From positions 62,001-126,000 of the forward strand of contig WJYB01000002.1 in the NCBI GenBank assembly GCA_009668015.1: a DNA stretch of 64,000 bases, written 5' to 3'. This DNA is from Enterobacteriaceae bacterium RIT714. Lineage in GTDB: Bacteria > Pseudomonadota > Gammaproteobacteria > Enterobacterales > Enterobacteriaceae. Positions within the stretch are counted from its first letter, which is position 1. Each line of letters starts with the position of its first letter. Below the pieces are notes generated by a model. It was not told the origin of the DNA and made no database searches. It saw only the letters and a program-made list of their open reading frames with translations. The position numbers were made by a program, and so were the translations under genes. This document shows positions 44,712 to 54,629 of this stretch, piece after piece.

Positions 44712-46076
44712 TTGATTACACATATTAGCCCGCTTGGCTCAATGGATATGTTGTCGCAGCTGGAAGTGGACATGCTTAAACGCACGGCCAGCAGTGACCT
44801 TTATCAACTGTTTCGCAACTGTTCACTTGCCGTTCTGAACTCCGGAAGTCTGACCGATAACAGTAAAGAGTTACTGTCTCGCTTCGAAAGCTTTGATATC
44901 AACGTGCTGCGCCGTGAGCGTGGCGTAAAGCTTGAAGTCATCAATCCGCCGGAAGATGCCTTTGTCGATGGGCGAATCATTCGCTCACTGCAGGCAAACC
45001 TGTTCGCCGTTCTGCGCGACATCCTGTTTGTAAACGGTCAAATTCACAACGCAGGGCGTTTCCAGCACCTGAATCTGGAAAGCTCGGCGCACATGACCAA
45101 CCTGGTGTTCTCCATTCTGCGTAATGCCCGCGCCCTGCACGTGGGTGAAGCGCCAAACATGGTGGTCTGCTGGGGCGGTCACTCGATTAACGAAACCGAA
45201 TATCTGTATGCTCGCCGTGTAGGAACCCAGCTGGGTCTGCGCGAGCTGAACATCTGTACCGGCTGCGGCCCAGGCGCCATGGAGGCGCCAATGAAAGGCG
45301 CTGCAGTGGGTCATGCCCAGCAGCGTTATAAAGAAGGCCGATTCATTGGTATGACTGAACCATCGATCATTGCAGCGGAACCACCTAACCCGCTGGTGAA
45401 CGAGCTGATCATCATGCCGGACATCGAAAAACGTCTCGAAGCATTTGTTCGTATCGCACATGGAATCATCATTTTCCCGGGCGGGGTCGGCACGGCAGAA
45501 GAGCTGCTGTACCTGCTGGGCATTCTGATGAATCCGGCAAATAAAAATCAGGTACTCCCCCTGATCCTGACCGGTCCAAAAGAGAGCGCAGATTACTTCC
45601 GCGTACTGGACGAGTTTATTGTTCATACCCTGGGTGAAGCGGCCCGCAGCCACTACCGCATTATCATTGACGATGCGGCTGAAGTGGCGCGCCAGATGAA
45701 AAAGGCGATGCCGCTGGTGAAAGAGAATCGTCGTGATACGGGCGACGCTTACAGTTTCAACTGGTCAATTCGCATTACGCCGGACCTTCAGAAACCGTTC
45801 GAGCCTTCGCATGAAAATATGGCGAACCTGAAATTGTACCCGGATCAACCGGTTGAAGTGCTGGCCGCCGATCTGCGTCGCGCGTTCTCGGGTATCGTGG
45901 CCGGGAACGTCAAAGAAGTTGGCATTCGTGCCATTGAAGAGTTCGGCCCGTATAAGATTCACGGCGACAGCGAGATGATGCGCCGTATGGACGACCTGTT
46001 GCAGGGCTTTGTCGCGCAGCATCGTATGAAACTTCCCGGCTCAGCTTACATTCCTTGTTACGAGATTTGCGCTTAA
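44712..46076 (+). CDS. ppnN: Pyrimidine/purine nucleotide 5'-monophosphate nucleosidase PpnN
   Basis: A 454-residue nucleosidase that cleaves nucleoside monophosphates to base and ribose 5-phosphate; in E. coli it binds (p)ppGpp, which changes its activity during the stringent response. The LOG-family catalytic motif [15 protein letters not shown] is near 256, and [16 protein letters not shown] near 181. It begins at TTG (44712), with AAGGAGCTCAC upstream; the E. coli homologue starts at the equivalent residue. Same length as E. coli YgdH/PpnN. RelA lies 14 kb away. Confidence 0.96.
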   Translation: MITHISPLGSMDMLSQLEVDMLKRTASSDLYQLFRNCSLAVLNSGSLTDNSKELLSRFESFDINVLRRERGVKLEVINPPEDAFVDGRIIRSLQANLFAVLRDILFVNGQIHNAGRFQHLNLESSAHMTNLVFSILRNARALHVGEAPNMVVCWGGHSINETEYLYARRVGTQLGLRELNICTGCGPGAMEAPMKGAAVGHAQQRYKEGRFIGMTEPSIIAAEPPNPLVNELIIMPDIEKRLEAFVRIAHGIIIFPGGVGTAEELLYLLGILMNPANKNQVLPLILTGPKESADYFRVLDEFIVHTLGEAARSHYRIIIDDAAEVARQMKKAMPLVKENRRDTGDAYSFNWSIRITPDLQKPFEPSHENMANLKLYPDQPVEVLAADLRRAFSGIVAGNVKEVGIRAIEEFGPYKIHGDSEMMRRMDDLLQGFVAQHRMKLPGSAYIPCYEICA

Positions 46077-46098
46077 CGGCCTCTTCGCTTCCCCTCAT

Positions 46099-46122
46099 AA
46101 GCCGGGTTTAACCCGGCTTTTT
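46099..46122 (+). terminator. ppnN terminator
   Basis: AAGCCGGGTT directly followed by AACCCGGCTT and a T-run, 22 bp after the ppnN stop codon. Confidence 0.9.
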
Positions 46123-46582
46123 AATTTCCGCTGACAAATCATAGATCTTACTTATGTTATTTACATTTACCACTCATACGCAAACGATTACCTGTTTTTT
46201 CTAACCGTGATTTATCAGCCTTAATCGAAATTAATCATCAGAAAAAACTAAAAACCGCCATCTTTACAGCCAAACTCACGTATCTCGCTGTCTGATCTTT
46301 CAGGTCGCATGTCGTTAATGGTAGCCTTCGCGCCCGTAAATTCGCTTTGATGTTTTATTAACAGTTTTTTGGTCTAATAATGCCCACATCGAAAGTGGAT
46401 TATTGCATTTGGGATCAGGATCACTGATACATTCATTACTTAAATGTATCTTTCCGCCCGCAAATAGTTACGGGGAAAAATTATAAAAAAACCGTCTCTA
46501 AACGAATTTCATATTACCGTCAGGCCTTTTTTCATCAGAATTGACCAGAAACCTGACAAATTGCTTCCTCCAGGAGAAATAG
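46123..46582 (+). promoter_or_regulatory. Long A+T-rich upstream region of sdaC
   Basis: About 460 bp without a gene, richer in A+T than its neighbours. It must hold the sdaC promoter. It includes a PurR-box match (46,178-46,193) and a loose inverted repeat, TACATTC...AAATGTA (about 46,431-46,451). E. coli sdaC responds to CRP and Lrp, but I cannot place those sites here. Confidence 0.5.
46178..46193. promoter_or_regulatory. PurR-box match
   Basis: ACGCAAACGATTACCT fits every fixed position of the PurR consensus ANGCAANCGNTTNCNT as I know it. It lies 102 bp after the ppnN stop and 390 bp before the sdaC start, downstream of the ppnN terminator. Whether PurR binds is unproved. Confidence 0.45.
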
Positions 46583-47872
46583 ATGGAAACCACTCAAACC
46601 AGCACCATTGCTTCGACAGAATCCCGAAGTGGATGGCGCAAAACGGACACCATGTGGATGCTGGGCCTGTACGGTACAGCGATCGGCGCGGGCGTTCTTT
46701 TCCTGCCAATCAACGCCGGTGTAGGCGGTCTGATTCCGCTGATCATCATGGCAATCATTGCTTTCCCGATGACTTATTTTGCACACCGCGGTTTAACCCG
46801 TTTTGTGCTGTCCGGTAAAAATCCAGGCGAAGACATCACTGAAGTTGTTGAAGAACACTTTGGCGTGGGCGCAGGTAAACTGATTACCCTGCTCTACTTC
46901 TTCGCGATCTACCCGATTCTGTTGGTTTATAGCGTGGCGATTACCAACACCGTAGAGAGCTTCATGGCGCACCAGCTGCACATGACGCCTCCACCGCGCG
47001 CCATTCTGTCTCTGATTCTGATTGTCGGCATGATGACCATCGTGCGTTTTGGCGAGCAGATGATCGTTAAAGCGATGAGCGTTCTGGTGTTCCCGTTCGT
47101 GATTGCCCTGATGGTGCTGGCGTGCTATCTGATCCCACAGTGGAACGGCGCAGCGCTGGAAACTCTGTCCTTCAGCAGCGCATCGGCTACCGGTAACGGT
47201 TTGTGGATGACCCTGTGGCTGGCGATTCCGGTGATGGTGTTCTCCTTTAACCACTCCCCAATCATCTCCTCCTTCGCCGTGGCGAAGCGTGAAGAGTACG
47301 GTCAGGACGCTGAGAAGAAGTGCTCCAGCATTCTGGCTCGCGCTCACATCATGATGGTTCTGACCGTAATGTTCTTCGTCTTCAGCTGCGTACTAAGCCT
47401 GTCCCCGGTGGACCTGGCAGCAGCGAAAGATCAGAACATCTCGATTCTGTCTTACCTGGCTAACCACTTTAACGCACCGGTCATTGCCTGGATGGCACCG
47501 ATCATCGCGATTATCGCTATCACCAAATCCTTCCTGGGCCACTATCTGGGCGCACGTGAAGGCTTCAACGGTATGGTGATTAAATCTCTGCGCGGTAAAG
47601 GCAAAAGCATTGAAATCAACAAACTGAATAAAATCACTGCGCTGTTTATGCTGGTGACCACCTGGGCGGTCGCGACCATGAACCCGAGCATCCTCGGCAT
47701 GATCGAAACGCTGGGCGGCCCGATTATCGCGATGATTCTGTTCCTGATGCCGATGTATGCGATTCAGAAAGTCCCGGCGATGCGTAAGTACAGTGGCCAT
47801 ATCAGCAACGTATTCGTTGTGATTATGGGTCTGATTGCCATCTCCGCTATTTTCTTCTCCCTGTTCAGCTAA
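46583..47872 (+). CDS. sdaC: Serine:H+ symporter SdaC
   Basis: A 429-residue inner-membrane transporter of the hydroxy/aromatic amino acid permease family, with about 11 membrane segments. Helix 1 is [25 protein letters not shown]. It brings in L-serine with protons and feeds SdaB. The ATG follows CCAGGAGAAATAG. Same length as E. coli SdaC (DlsT). It is upstream of sdaB with a 61 bp gap that holds a strong stem. Confidence 0.97.
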   Translation: METTQTSTIASTESRSGWRKTDTMWMLGLYGTAIGAGVLFLPINAGVGGLIPLIIMAIIAFPMTYFAHRGLTRFVLSGKNPGEDITEVVEEHFGVGAGKLITLLYFFAIYPILLVYSVAITNTVESFMAHQLHMTPPPRAILSLILIVGMMTIVRFGEQMIVKAMSVLVFPFVIALMVLACYLIPQWNGAALETLSFSSASATGNGLWMTLWLAIPVMVFSFNHSPIISSFAVAKREEYGQDAEKKCSSILARAHIMMVLTVMFFVFSCVLSLSPVDLAAAKDQNISILSYLANHFNAPVIAWMAPIIAIIAITKSFLGHYLGAREGFNGMVIKSLRGKGKSIEINKLNKITALFMLVTTWAVATMNPSILGMIETLGGPIIAMILFLMPMYAIQKVPAMRKYSGHISNVFVVIMGLIAISAIFFSLFS

Positions 47873-47880
47873 TACCTCCT

Positions 47881-47900
47881 GCGCCGTCTTCGGGCGGCGC
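47881..47900 (+). other. UUCG-tetraloop stem between sdaC and sdaB
   Basis: GCGCCGTC, TTCG, GGCGGCGC form an eight-bp stem closed by a C(UUCG)G tetraloop, a very stable RNA hairpin, eight bases after the sdaC stop. No T-run follows, so it more likely protects sdaC mRNA from 3' exonucleases or sets the sdaC:sdaB ratio. Confidence 0.7.
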
Positions 47901-47933
47901 ACTCCTCCTCTGACTGATAGCAATGGACGCATC

Positions 47934-49301
47934 ATGATTAGCGTATTCGATATCTTTAAAATCGGTATTGGTCCTTCCAGCTCTCATACTGTCGGGCCAA
48001 TGAAAGCCGGTAAACAATTCACGGATGACTTGATTTCACGCGGCATTCTGCACGACGTCACACGCGTGGTTGTCGATGTTTACGGCTCCCTGTCACTGAC
48101 GGGTAAAGGCCACCATACTGACATCGCCATTATTATGGGCCTGGCGGGGAACCTGCCGGACACCGTTGATATTGACGCGATCCCTGGATTCATTCAGGAC
48201 GTAAATACTCATGGCCGTCTGCTGCTGGCAAACGGTGAACATGAGGTCGAGTTCCCGGTTGATAAATGCATGAATTTCCATGCTGACAACCTCTCCCTAC
48301 ACGAGAACGGAATGCGTATCACCGCGCTGGCAGGCGAAAAGGCGATCTACAGCCAAACCTATTACTCCATCGGCGGCGGTTTTATCGTCGACGAAGACCA
48401 CTTTGGTCAGGCCAGCGACTCATCCGTTGCGGTGCCCTATCCGTATAAAAACGCTGCAGATTTACAGCGCCATTGTCAGGAAACCGGTCTGTCACTCTCC
48501 GGCCTGATGATGAAAAACGAGCTGGCGCTGCACAGCAAAGAAGAGCTGGAACAGCACTTCAAAAACGTCTGGGATGTGATGCGCGGCGGTATCGAGCGCG
48601 GTATCACCACGGAAGGCGTACTGCCAGGCAAACTGCGCGTGCCGCGCCGTGCCGCAGCGCTGCGTCGCATGCTGGTGAGCGCGGATAAAACGACTACCGA
48701 TCCGATGGCCGTGGTTGACTGGATCAACATGTTCGCCCTGGCGGTGAACGAAGAAAACGCCGCTGGCGGACGCGTCGTCACCGCACCAACCAACGGGGCA
48801 TGCGGTATCGTTCCGGCGGTTCTCGCTTATTACGATAAATTCATCCGCGAAGTGAATGCCAATTCGCTGGCTCGCTATATGCTTGTGACCAGCGCCATAG
48901 GCTCTCTTTACAAGATGAATGCCTCCATTTCAGGTGCAGAAGTCGGCTGTCAGGGTGAAGTGGGTGTCGCCTGCTCAATGGCTGCGGCTGGGCTTGCGGA
49001 ACTGCTGGGAGGAAGCCCAACGCAGGTCTGTATCGCGGCGGAAATCGGCATGGAGCACAACCTTGGCCTTACCTGCGACCCGGTTGCCGGACAGGTTCAG
49101 GTGCCATGCATCGAGCGTAACGCCATCGCCTCCGTTAAAGCGGTCAACGCCGCGCGTATGGCCCTGCGACGTACCAGCGAGCCGCGCGTCTGCCTCGATA
49201 AAGTGATCGAGACGATGTACGAAACCGGCAAAGATATGAACGCCAAATACCGCGAAACATCACGCGGCGGACTGGCAATGAAGATCGTCACCTGCGATTA
49301 A
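47934..49301 (+). CDS. sdaB: L-serine ammonia-lyase SdaB
   Basis: A 455-residue iron-sulphur serine deaminase yielding pyruvate and ammonia. The N-terminal domain starts MISVFDIFKIGIGPSSSHTVGPMKA, and the C-terminal catalytic domain has the cluster-binding cysteines in GACGIVPAV, EVGCQGEVGVACSMAA and NLGLTCDPVAGQVQVPCIERN. The start at 47934 equals the E. coli start; the longer ORF would overlap sdaC. With SdaC it forms a serine uptake and breakdown operon. Confidence 0.97.
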   Translation: MISVFDIFKIGIGPSSSHTVGPMKAGKQFTDDLISRGILHDVTRVVVDVYGSLSLTGKGHHTDIAIIMGLAGNLPDTVDIDAIPGFIQDVNTHGRLLLANGEHEVEFPVDKCMNFHADNLSLHENGMRITALAGEKAIYSQTYYSIGGGFIVDEDHFGQASDSSVAVPYPYKNAADLQRHCQETGLSLSGLMMKNELALHSKEELEQHFKNVWDVMRGGIERGITTEGVLPGKLRVPRRAAALRRMLVSADKTTTDPMAVVDWINMFALAVNEENAAGGRVVTAPTNGACGIVPAVLAYYDKFIREVNANSLARYMLVTSAIGSLYKMNASISGAEVGCQGEVGVACSMAAAGLAELLGGSPTQVCIAAEIGMEHNLGLTCDPVAGQVQVPCIERNAIASVKAVNAARMALRRTSEPRVCLDKVIETMYETGKDMNAKYRETSRGGLAMKIVTCD

Positions 49302-49308
49302 CCCTACA

Positions 49309-49335
49309 AAGAAGCCTCGTTTTGCGAGGCTTCTT
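49309..49335 (+). terminator. sdaB terminator
   Basis: AAGAAGCCTCG, a short TTTTG loop, then CGAGGCTTCTT, eight bases after the sdaB stop codon. The T-tract is short, so the stem strength suggests termination. Confidence 0.75.
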
Positions 49336-49413
49336 CCCATTTCCCCCGCCTTTGATAGTTTCCACCTGTCTGCAGTGTTACCCTTAGTCAACAGGATATA
49401 AGGGAGATTGTCT

Positions 49414-50169
49414 GTGGCTGTTCATTTGCTGATTGTTGACGCGTTAAACCTCATTCGCCGTATTCATGCGGTACAGGGCACCCCCTGTAAGGACACCTGC
49501 CTGCACGCGCTGGAACAGCTGATTCGCCATAGCGAACCGACCCACGTGGTGGCGGTGTTCGACGACGAAGCGCGCAACACAGGCTGGCGCCATCAGCGTT
49601 TACCGGATTACAAAGCGGGACGTGCGCCGATGCCAGATTATCTGCACGCAGAGATGCCCACCATTCGCACAGCCTTTGAGCAGCGCGGCGTTCCCTGCTG
49701 GGGCTCACACAGTCACGAAGCCGACGATCTGGCCGCCACCCTGGCGATGAAGGTCGCAACTGCCGGGCATCAGGCCACCATTGTTTCGACGGATAAGGGC
49801 TACTGCCAGTTGCTCTCCCCGACCATTCGCATTCGCGATTATTTCCAGAAACGTTGGCTGGATGCGCCTTTTATCGCCAATGAGTTTGGCGTTTCGCCAC
49901 AGCAGCTTCCTGACTACTGGGGCCTTGCCGGGATCAGCAGTTCAAAAATACCGGGAGTGGCGGGCATCGGACCAAAAAGCGCGGCGCAACTGTTGACTGA
50001 TTTTCAGGATCTGGAAGGGATTTACGCTCATCTGGATAACATCCCAGAGAAATGGCGCAAGAAACTGGAAGCTCACAAGGAAATGGCGTTTATCTGTCGG
50101 GACGTGGCGCGATTGCAGACAGATTTACAGCTGGACGGGAATTTACAGCAGCTAAGGCTGGGGCAGTAA
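49414..50169 (+). CDS. xni: Flap endonuclease-like exonuclease IX (Xni)
   Basis: A 251-residue member of the FEN family related to the 5'-nuclease domain of DNA polymerase I. The metal-binding acidic residues are in [10 protein letters not shown] (Asp8 region), VAVFDDE and [12 protein letters not shown]; a helix-3-turn-helix follows ([14 protein letters not shown]). I chose the GTG at 49414, since AGGGAG lies seven bases before it and the length equals E. coli Xni. In E. coli the fuc genes follow; here rlmM is only 36 bp away. Confidence 0.94.
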   Translation: MAVHLLIVDALNLIRRIHAVQGTPCKDTCLHALEQLIRHSEPTHVVAVFDDEARNTGWRHQRLPDYKAGRAPMPDYLHAEMPTIRTAFEQRGVPCWGSHSHEADDLAATLAMKVATAGHQATIVSTDKGYCQLLSPTIRIRDYFQKRWLDAPFIANEFGVSPQQLPDYWGLAGISSSKIPGVAGIGPKSAAQLLTDFQDLEGIYAHLDNIPEKWRKKLEAHKEMAFICRDVARLQTDLQLDGNLQQLRLGQ

Positions 50170-50173
50170 TCAC

Positions 50174-50198
50174 CCCTCATCCCTGAAGGATGAGAGGC
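50174..50198. terminator. Hairpin between xni and rlmM
   Basis: CCTCATCC, CTGAA, GGATGAGAGG forms a seven-bp stem in the 36 bp between the two convergent genes. There is no T-run. Confidence 0.45.
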
Positions 50199-50205
50199 CG
50201 ATCGT

Positions 50206-51306
50206 TTATCGCTCGTCTCTGCGGCCACCGACGGCAGCCCACCAGCGACGAACATGCACCGTGACTTCTTCACGGTCGTGGTAAAGCTGACGCGCCTGAA
50301 TTTCCGCGTTAATCCCCTGCGCGTTCAGCTGTTCCTGAATATACGCCAGGTTTTGCGATACCTCTTCATAGCGCTTTTTCATCGGCAATTTGAGGTTGAA
50401 AATCGTCTCGCGGCACCAGCCGTTCACCAGCCAGGTTGCCATCAGCGCGGCCACTTTCGCCGGTTTCTCCACCATATCGCACACCATCCAGGTGATATTA
50501 TTACGGGTTGGGCGATAGCGGAAACCATCTTCACGCAGCCAGGTGACCTGCCCGGTATCCATCAGGCTTTGCGCCATTGGGCCATTGTCGACAGACGAAA
50601 CCCACATGTTGCGCTTCACCAGTTGATAGGTCCAGCCGCCAGGGCAAGCGCCTAAATCAACGGCATACATCCCGTTTGCCAGACGCTCATCCCACTCGTC
50701 GGCCGGAATAAAGACGTGGAACGCCTCTTCCAGTTTGAGCGTAGAACGGCTTGGCGCATCGGACGGGAATTTAAGACGCGGGATACCCATATAAAACGGC
50801 GAGTTGTTCGTCGTGTAAGAATAACCGGTGTAGCAGCAGCCTGGCGCAATAAAGAACACATGCACGACAGGACGCTTTGGCGTTTCGTAGTTGGTCAGCA
50901 CGCCCACTTCACGCAGCGCAGCGCGCAGTGGAACGGTGAATTTACGACAAAACTTCATCAGCTCTTTGCTTTCGTTGGTGTCAGCGACTTCGACACGCAG
51001 ATCGCCGCCCTTCTCCACCACGCCCTGCAGCATGCCGGAGACAGGGGAAATACGGTCTTCCGGCGGCAAATCGGTCAGCAGTTCGCCCGCTGCAAACATC
51101 TGACGCGCAAAAATCAACGAGTTGAACGGTAACTTGCTAACGATCTTATCCGCATCATCAGGCTGATAGCATTCGAACACCACATAGCCCGAGTGCTCTT
51201 TAACACGGGCAAATCCGAAGACTTCCATACGTGACGCTTTGTCAGTAATTTCCGCGGCGCACTCTTTCTCAAACCCCGGGCGACAATATAAAACAACCTT
51301 ACTCAT
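50206..51306 (-). CDS. rlmM: 23S rRNA (cytidine(2498)-2'-O)-methyltransferase RlmM
   Basis: A 366-residue enzyme that adds a 2'-O-methyl group to C2498 of 23S rRNA. An N-terminal THUMP-like domain (about 1-170) precedes the Rossmann-like methyltransferase with [16 protein letters not shown] (near 220) and the K-D-K-E set spread across [10 protein letters not shown]. The start at 51306 gives the E. coli length; it overlaps the end of ygdD by eight bases. Confidence 0.97.
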   Translation of the reverse strand: MSKVVLYCRPGFEKECAAEITDKASRMEVFGFARVKEHSGYVVFECYQPDDADKIVSKLPFNSLIFARQMFAAGELLTDLPPEDRISPVSGMLQGVVEKGGDLRVEVADTNESKELMKFCRKFTVPLRAALREVGVLTNYETPKRPVVHVFFIAPGCCYTGYSYTTNNSPFYMGIPRLKFPSDAPSRSTLKLEEAFHVFIPADEWDERLANGMYAVDLGACPGGWTYQLVKRNMWVSSVDNGPMAQSLMDTGQVTWLREDGFRYRPTRNNITWMVCDMVEKPAKVAALMATWLVNGWCRETIFNLKLPMKKRYEEVSQNLAYIQEQLNAQGINAEIQARQLYHDREEVTVHVRRWWAAVGGRRDER

Positions 51307-51694
51307 GAACAACGCCCCTGCGTTTCAGACGGATAGCTCCGATAAACATCAATACCCACCCGGCGAGGAAACTGACGCCGCCGACCGGTGTAACAAACGC
51401 CCACAGGCGTAAATGTGAAAGTGCGAGGCAGTACAAACTGCCGCTGAACAGAACGGTCCCCAGTGCGAGGAAAACGCTGCTCCAGTAAAACCAAATGCTG
51501 ATTCGGCGCTGCATCGCGACGGCAAGCCCAAAGATAGCCAGCGTGTGGAACGCCTGATATTCAAGGCCGGTCTGGATCCAGCCCATTTCAACAACACCTA
51601 ACGTCTTACTCAGCACATGTGCGCCAAAAGCACCCAGTGCGACAAAAATAAAGCCACTCACTGCGGCAAAAATCAGCATGAAACGGCTGGTCAT
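51299..51694 (-). CDS. ygdD: DUF423 inner-membrane protein YgdD
   Basis: A 131-residue protein with four predicted membrane segments (about 5-27, 45-62, 68-91 and 98-122). It has the DUF423 motif GAFGAHVL near residue 21 and [15 protein letters not shown] near 75. Same length as E. coli YgdD. Function unknown. It overlaps rlmM and lies 46 bp after gcvA. Confidence 0.94.
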   Translation of the reverse strand: MTSRFMLIFAAVSGFIFVALGAFGAHVLSKTLGVVEMGWIQTGLEYQAFHTLAIFGLAVAMQRRISIWFYWSSVFLALGTVLFSGSLYCLALSHLRLWAFVTPVGGVSFLAGWVLMFIGAIRLKRRGVVHE

Positions 51695-51740
51695 GTATCT
51701 GTCCTAAAGTTATGCGTGCCCGGCACACAAAAAAAAATGA

Positions 51741-52655
51741 TTACTCATACCGAAAGCGGAATTTTTCTTGCTCATGCGCCGCCTTGGCCAGTATCCACTG
51801 CCGGAAGGCGGCTATTTTACCCAGTTCTGCCTGACTGTCATGACAAACCAGATAAAACGCATTCTTACTGACCAGAACATCATTAAACGGGCAGACCAGG
51901 CGGCCTGCCTCAATTTCGGACTGCGCCATCACGTTGTTCGCCAACGCCACGCCCTGTCCGTGAATGGCAGCCTGTAACACCATCGCACTGTGGCTAAAGA
52001 TGGGGCCATGCTGCACATTAATATGATTTAGACCTAACTGGCGGGTATAAGTTTGCCAGTCACGGCGAGAAGCATCGTGTAAAAGCGTATGTTGCGCCAG
52101 ATCAGCAGGCGTTTTCAACGCTTTGTCTCCCGTCAGCAAGAGCGGTGAACAGACGGGCAGGAGATATTCTGCGTATAATTTTTCAACACGCAAGCCCGGC
52201 CAGTTGCCGCGACCATAAAAAATTGCCACGTCGACATCGTCCGCCAGTTTGTCTTCCTGACGGTCGACCGCCTGGATTCGGACATCAATTCCCGGATAAG
52301 CTGAGTTAAAGCTTGAGAGTCTTGGCACCAGCCAGTGAATGGCAAAACTGGGCAATAAACTGACCGTCAGCGCGCCTTTGGCACTGCGGGCCTGAAGTTT
52401 GCGAGTAGCTTCCGTCAGCTGGGAAAAGATATCTTTGATATCCTGAAAATAGCTCTGCCCTTCTTCCGTCAAAAGCAACGAACGGTTACGGCGACGGAAC
52501 AGCTTAAGCCCCAGGAAATCCTCAAGAGACTTGATTTGATGACTTACTGCGGCCTGTGTCACAAAAAGCTCATCGGCCGCCCGAGTGAAACTCAGATGGC
52601 GCGCTGCAGCGTCAAAAACACGTAATGCATTTAAGGGTGGTAATCGCTTAGACAT
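51741..52655 (-). CDS. gcvA: Glycine cleavage transcriptional activator GcvA
   Basis: A 304-residue LysR-family regulator that activates gcvTHP with glycine and switches on the small RNA GcvB. The helix-turn-helix covers about 20-45 (FTRAADELFVTQAAVSHQIKSLE), and the effector domain has SLLPSFAIHWLVPRLSSF and DVAIFYGRGNW. Nearly identical to E. coli GcvA (305). It is divergent from gcvB, whose promoter is 94-122 bp upstream of its start codon, the known arrangement. Confidence 0.98.
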   Translation of the reverse strand: MSKRLPPLNALRVFDAAARHLSFTRAADELFVTQAAVSHQIKSLEDFLGLKLFRRRNRSLLLTEEGQSYFQDIKDIFSQLTEATRKLQARSAKGALTVSLLPSFAIHWLVPRLSSFNSAYPGIDVRIQAVDRQEDKLADDVDVAIFYGRGNWPGLRVEKLYAEYLLPVCSPLLLTGDKALKTPADLAQHTLLHDASRRDWQTYTRQLGLNHINVQHGPIFSHSAMVLQAAIHGQGVALANNVMAQSEIEAGRLVCPFNDVLVSKNAFYLVCHDSQAELGKIAAFRQWILAKAAHEQEKFRFRYE

Positions 52656-52748
52656 GGTTATCTGGCTTAGATGTTAACGGCGTTTAACAGATAGGAAACA
52701 ACGCTTAACCTATTAGTTTTTTTTATCTGAGCCATTATAATTTGTCCG

Positions 52749-52777
52749 TTGAGGAACTACCAGCAAATACCTATAGT
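52749..52777 (+). promoter_or_regulatory. gcvB promoter
   Basis: TTGAGG, a 17 bp spacer and TATAGT, seven to twelve bases before the expected GcvB 5' end at 52784. It is a near-consensus sigma-70 promoter; GcvA is expected to bind just upstream. Confidence 0.85.
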
Positions 52778-52783
52778 GGCGGC

Positions 52784-52991
52784 ACTTCCTGAGCCGGAAC
52801 GAAAAGCTTTTTTTGGAATGCGTGTTCTGAAGGGCTTTTGGCTTACGGTTGTGATGTTGTGTTGTTGTGTTTGCAATTGGTCTGCTATTCAGATCACGGT
52901 AGCGAAGCTACCCTTTTTTCACTTCCTGTACATTTACCCTGTCTGTCCATAGTGATTAATGTAGCACCGCCTGTTTGCGGTGCTTTTTTTT
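52784..52991 (+). ncRNA. gcvB: GcvB small regulatory RNA
   Basis: An Hfq-dependent RNA of about 208 nt that represses many amino-acid transport and synthesis mRNAs. It starts ACTTCCTGAGCCGGAACG, as in E. coli. The G/U-rich R1 seed region (GTTGTGATGTTGTGTTGTTG and following bases, 52,848-52,875) is intact, as is the R2/R3 part CACTTCCTGTACATTTACCC. The terminator is GCACCGCC...GGCGGTGC-like (GCACCGCCTGTTTGCGGTGC) then T8. The position, divergent from gcvA, matches E. coli. Confidence 0.97.
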
Positions 52992-53004
52992 GGTCAAAAA
53001 TCTG

Positions 53005-53232
53005 TTACTTATCCAGTTCAACCATCTCTTTCACGTCGGTCCGGTTGATCTGCTGCTTGTTCCCGTTCGCATCCTTGTAAGAAATCATCCCGGTTTCATC
53101 GTCAGTTTTAGGTTTCCCGTCTGACACGATGGTTCGACCATCATTGGTATGCATAACATAGTTATTACCGGAACACGCGCTCAGTGCGAAAGTAAAAACA
53201 CAGGCAGAAATGATTGCGGCAGTCTTATTCAT
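53005..53232 (-). CDS. ygdI: YgdI/YgdR-family lipoprotein
   Basis: A 75-residue small lipoprotein. The signal peptide ends in the lipobox LSAC with the lipidated cysteine at residue 20; the mature part is the DUF903 domain (YVMHTNDGRTIVSDGKP...GMISYKDANGNKQQINRTDV). The start at 53232 follows GGAGAAAATT. Same length as E. coli YgdI. Function unknown. It ends just beyond the gcvB terminator and converges with gcvB. Confidence 0.94.
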   Translation of the reverse strand: MNKTAAIISACVFTFALSACSGNNYVMHTNDGRTIVSDGKPKTDDETGMISYKDANGNKQQINRTDVKEMVELDK

Positions 53233-53423
53233 AATTTTCTCCTTTAGCAATTAATGCTATTCAAATCTCGATTTAGAACAGGCTAAATCATTCTCCTAAC
53301 ACTATTCAGCATAACCTGCTTCTGCCAGGTTGCCAGGATAAACAGACAATTCCGATAGCGATCAACTACCTTGCCCTGCCGCCAAAATTGCGCGACGATC
53401 CCTGAACAGAGATGAGGAATTCC

Positions 53424-54629
53424 ATGAACGCTTTCAGTCCTGCGCATTTTCGCGCACAGTTTCCGGCGCTTGCCGATGCCGGTGTTTATCTTGATAGCGC
53501 CGCTACAGCCCTAAAGCCTCTGGCGGTTATCGACGCGACGGCGCAGTTCTATAGCCTGAGCGCTGGCAATGTCCATCGCAGCCAGTTTGCGCAAGCTCAG
53601 CGTTTAACCGCACGCTATGAGGCCGCCCGCGATCAGGTGGCCCACCTGCTGAATGCCGAAAGCGGTAAAAACATCGTCTGGACGCGCGGCACGACAGAGG
53701 CCATCAACATGGTCGCTCAATGCTACGCCCGCCCTCGCCTGCAGGCCGGTGACGAAATTATTGTCAGCGAAGCGGAGCATCACGCCAATTTAGTGCCGTG
53801 GCTGATGGTGGCGGAACAAACCGGCGCACGAATCATTAAACTGCCGCTGGGCGCCGATTTACTCCCCGATGTAGCACTTTTAGCGGATGTGATCACCCCA
53901 CGCAGCCGAATTCTGGCGCTTGGCCAGATGTCGAACGTCACCGGCGGTTGTCCGGATCTCGCCCGCGCCATTGATATCGCTCATGCAAGCGGCATGGTAG
54001 TGGTTGTGGACGGGGCACAGGGCGTGGTGCATTTCCCGGCCAATGTCCGCAAGCTGGATATCGACTTTTACGCATTCTCCGGACATAAACTCTATGGGCC
54101 AACCGGCATTGGCGCACTGTATGGCAAAGCGGAGCTCCTGGCGCAAATGACCCCGTGGCTGGGCGGCGGAAAGATGATCACTGAGGTCACCTTCGACGGT
54201 TTCAAAACCCAGCAGATCCCGTACCGCCTCGAAGCCGGTACGCCAAACGTGGCGGGCGTGATAGGGCTGAGCGCCGCGCTGGAGTGGCTGGCTGACACTG
54301 ACGTCGAACAAGCGGAAAGCTGGAGCCGTGGACTGGCTACACTCGCGGAAGAAGAGTTGAAAAAACGACCGGGTTTCCGTTCATTCCGGGTACAGGATTC
54401 CAGCCTGCTGGCGTTTGATTTCGCCGGTGTTCATCACAGCGATATGGTTACCCTGTTGGCGGAATACGGTATCGCCCTGCGCGCCGGGCAGCATTGCGCA
54501 CAGCCGCTACTCGCCGCACTCGGCGTGAGTGGAACCCTTCGCGCCTCTTTTGCCCCTTACAACACGCAAAACGACGTCGCAGCACTGGTTGCCGCCGTCG
54601 ATCGCGCTCTCGAACTTTTGGTGGATTAA
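53424..54629 (+). CDS. csdA: Cysteine desulfurase CsdA
   Basis: A 401-residue PLP enzyme that releases sulphur from cysteine (or cysteine sulfinate). The PLP lysine is in [10 protein letters not shown] (near 222), [10 protein letters not shown] is near 120 and the active-site cysteine lies in [11 protein letters not shown] (near 358). The start at 53424 is preceded by GAGGAATTCC and gives the E. coli length. It shares one base with csdE (TAATG) and is divergent from ygdI. TcdA, which can use this system, follows. Confidence 0.97.
   Translation: MNAFSPAHFRAQFPALADAGVYLDSAATALKPLAVIDATAQFYSLSAGNVHRSQFAQAQRLTARYEAARDQVAHLLNAESGKNIVWTRGTTEAINMVAQCYARPRLQAGDEIIVSEAEHHANLVPWLMVAEQTGARIIKLPLGADLLPDVALLADVITPRSRILALGQMSNVTGGCPDLARAIDIAHASGMVVVVDGAQGVVHFPANVRKLDIDFYAFSGHKLYGPTGIGALYGKAELLAQMTPWLGGGKMITEVTFDGFKTQQIPYRLEAGTPNVAGVIGLSAALEWLADTDVEQAESWSRGLATLAEEELKKRPGFRSFRVQDSSLLAFDFAGVHHSDMVTLLAEYGIALRAGQHCAQPLLAALGVSGTLRASFAPYNTQNDVAALVAAVDRALELLVD

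Noticed and set aside
52749-53080. Short plus-strand ORFs over gcvB
   Set aside because: They cover the well-recognised GcvB RNA and its terminator and have no ribosome site.
54494-54628. A 45-residue N-terminal extension of CsdE
   Set aside because: It is Arg-rich out-of-frame csdA sequence; the ATG at 54629 overlaps the csdA stop and matches E. coli.
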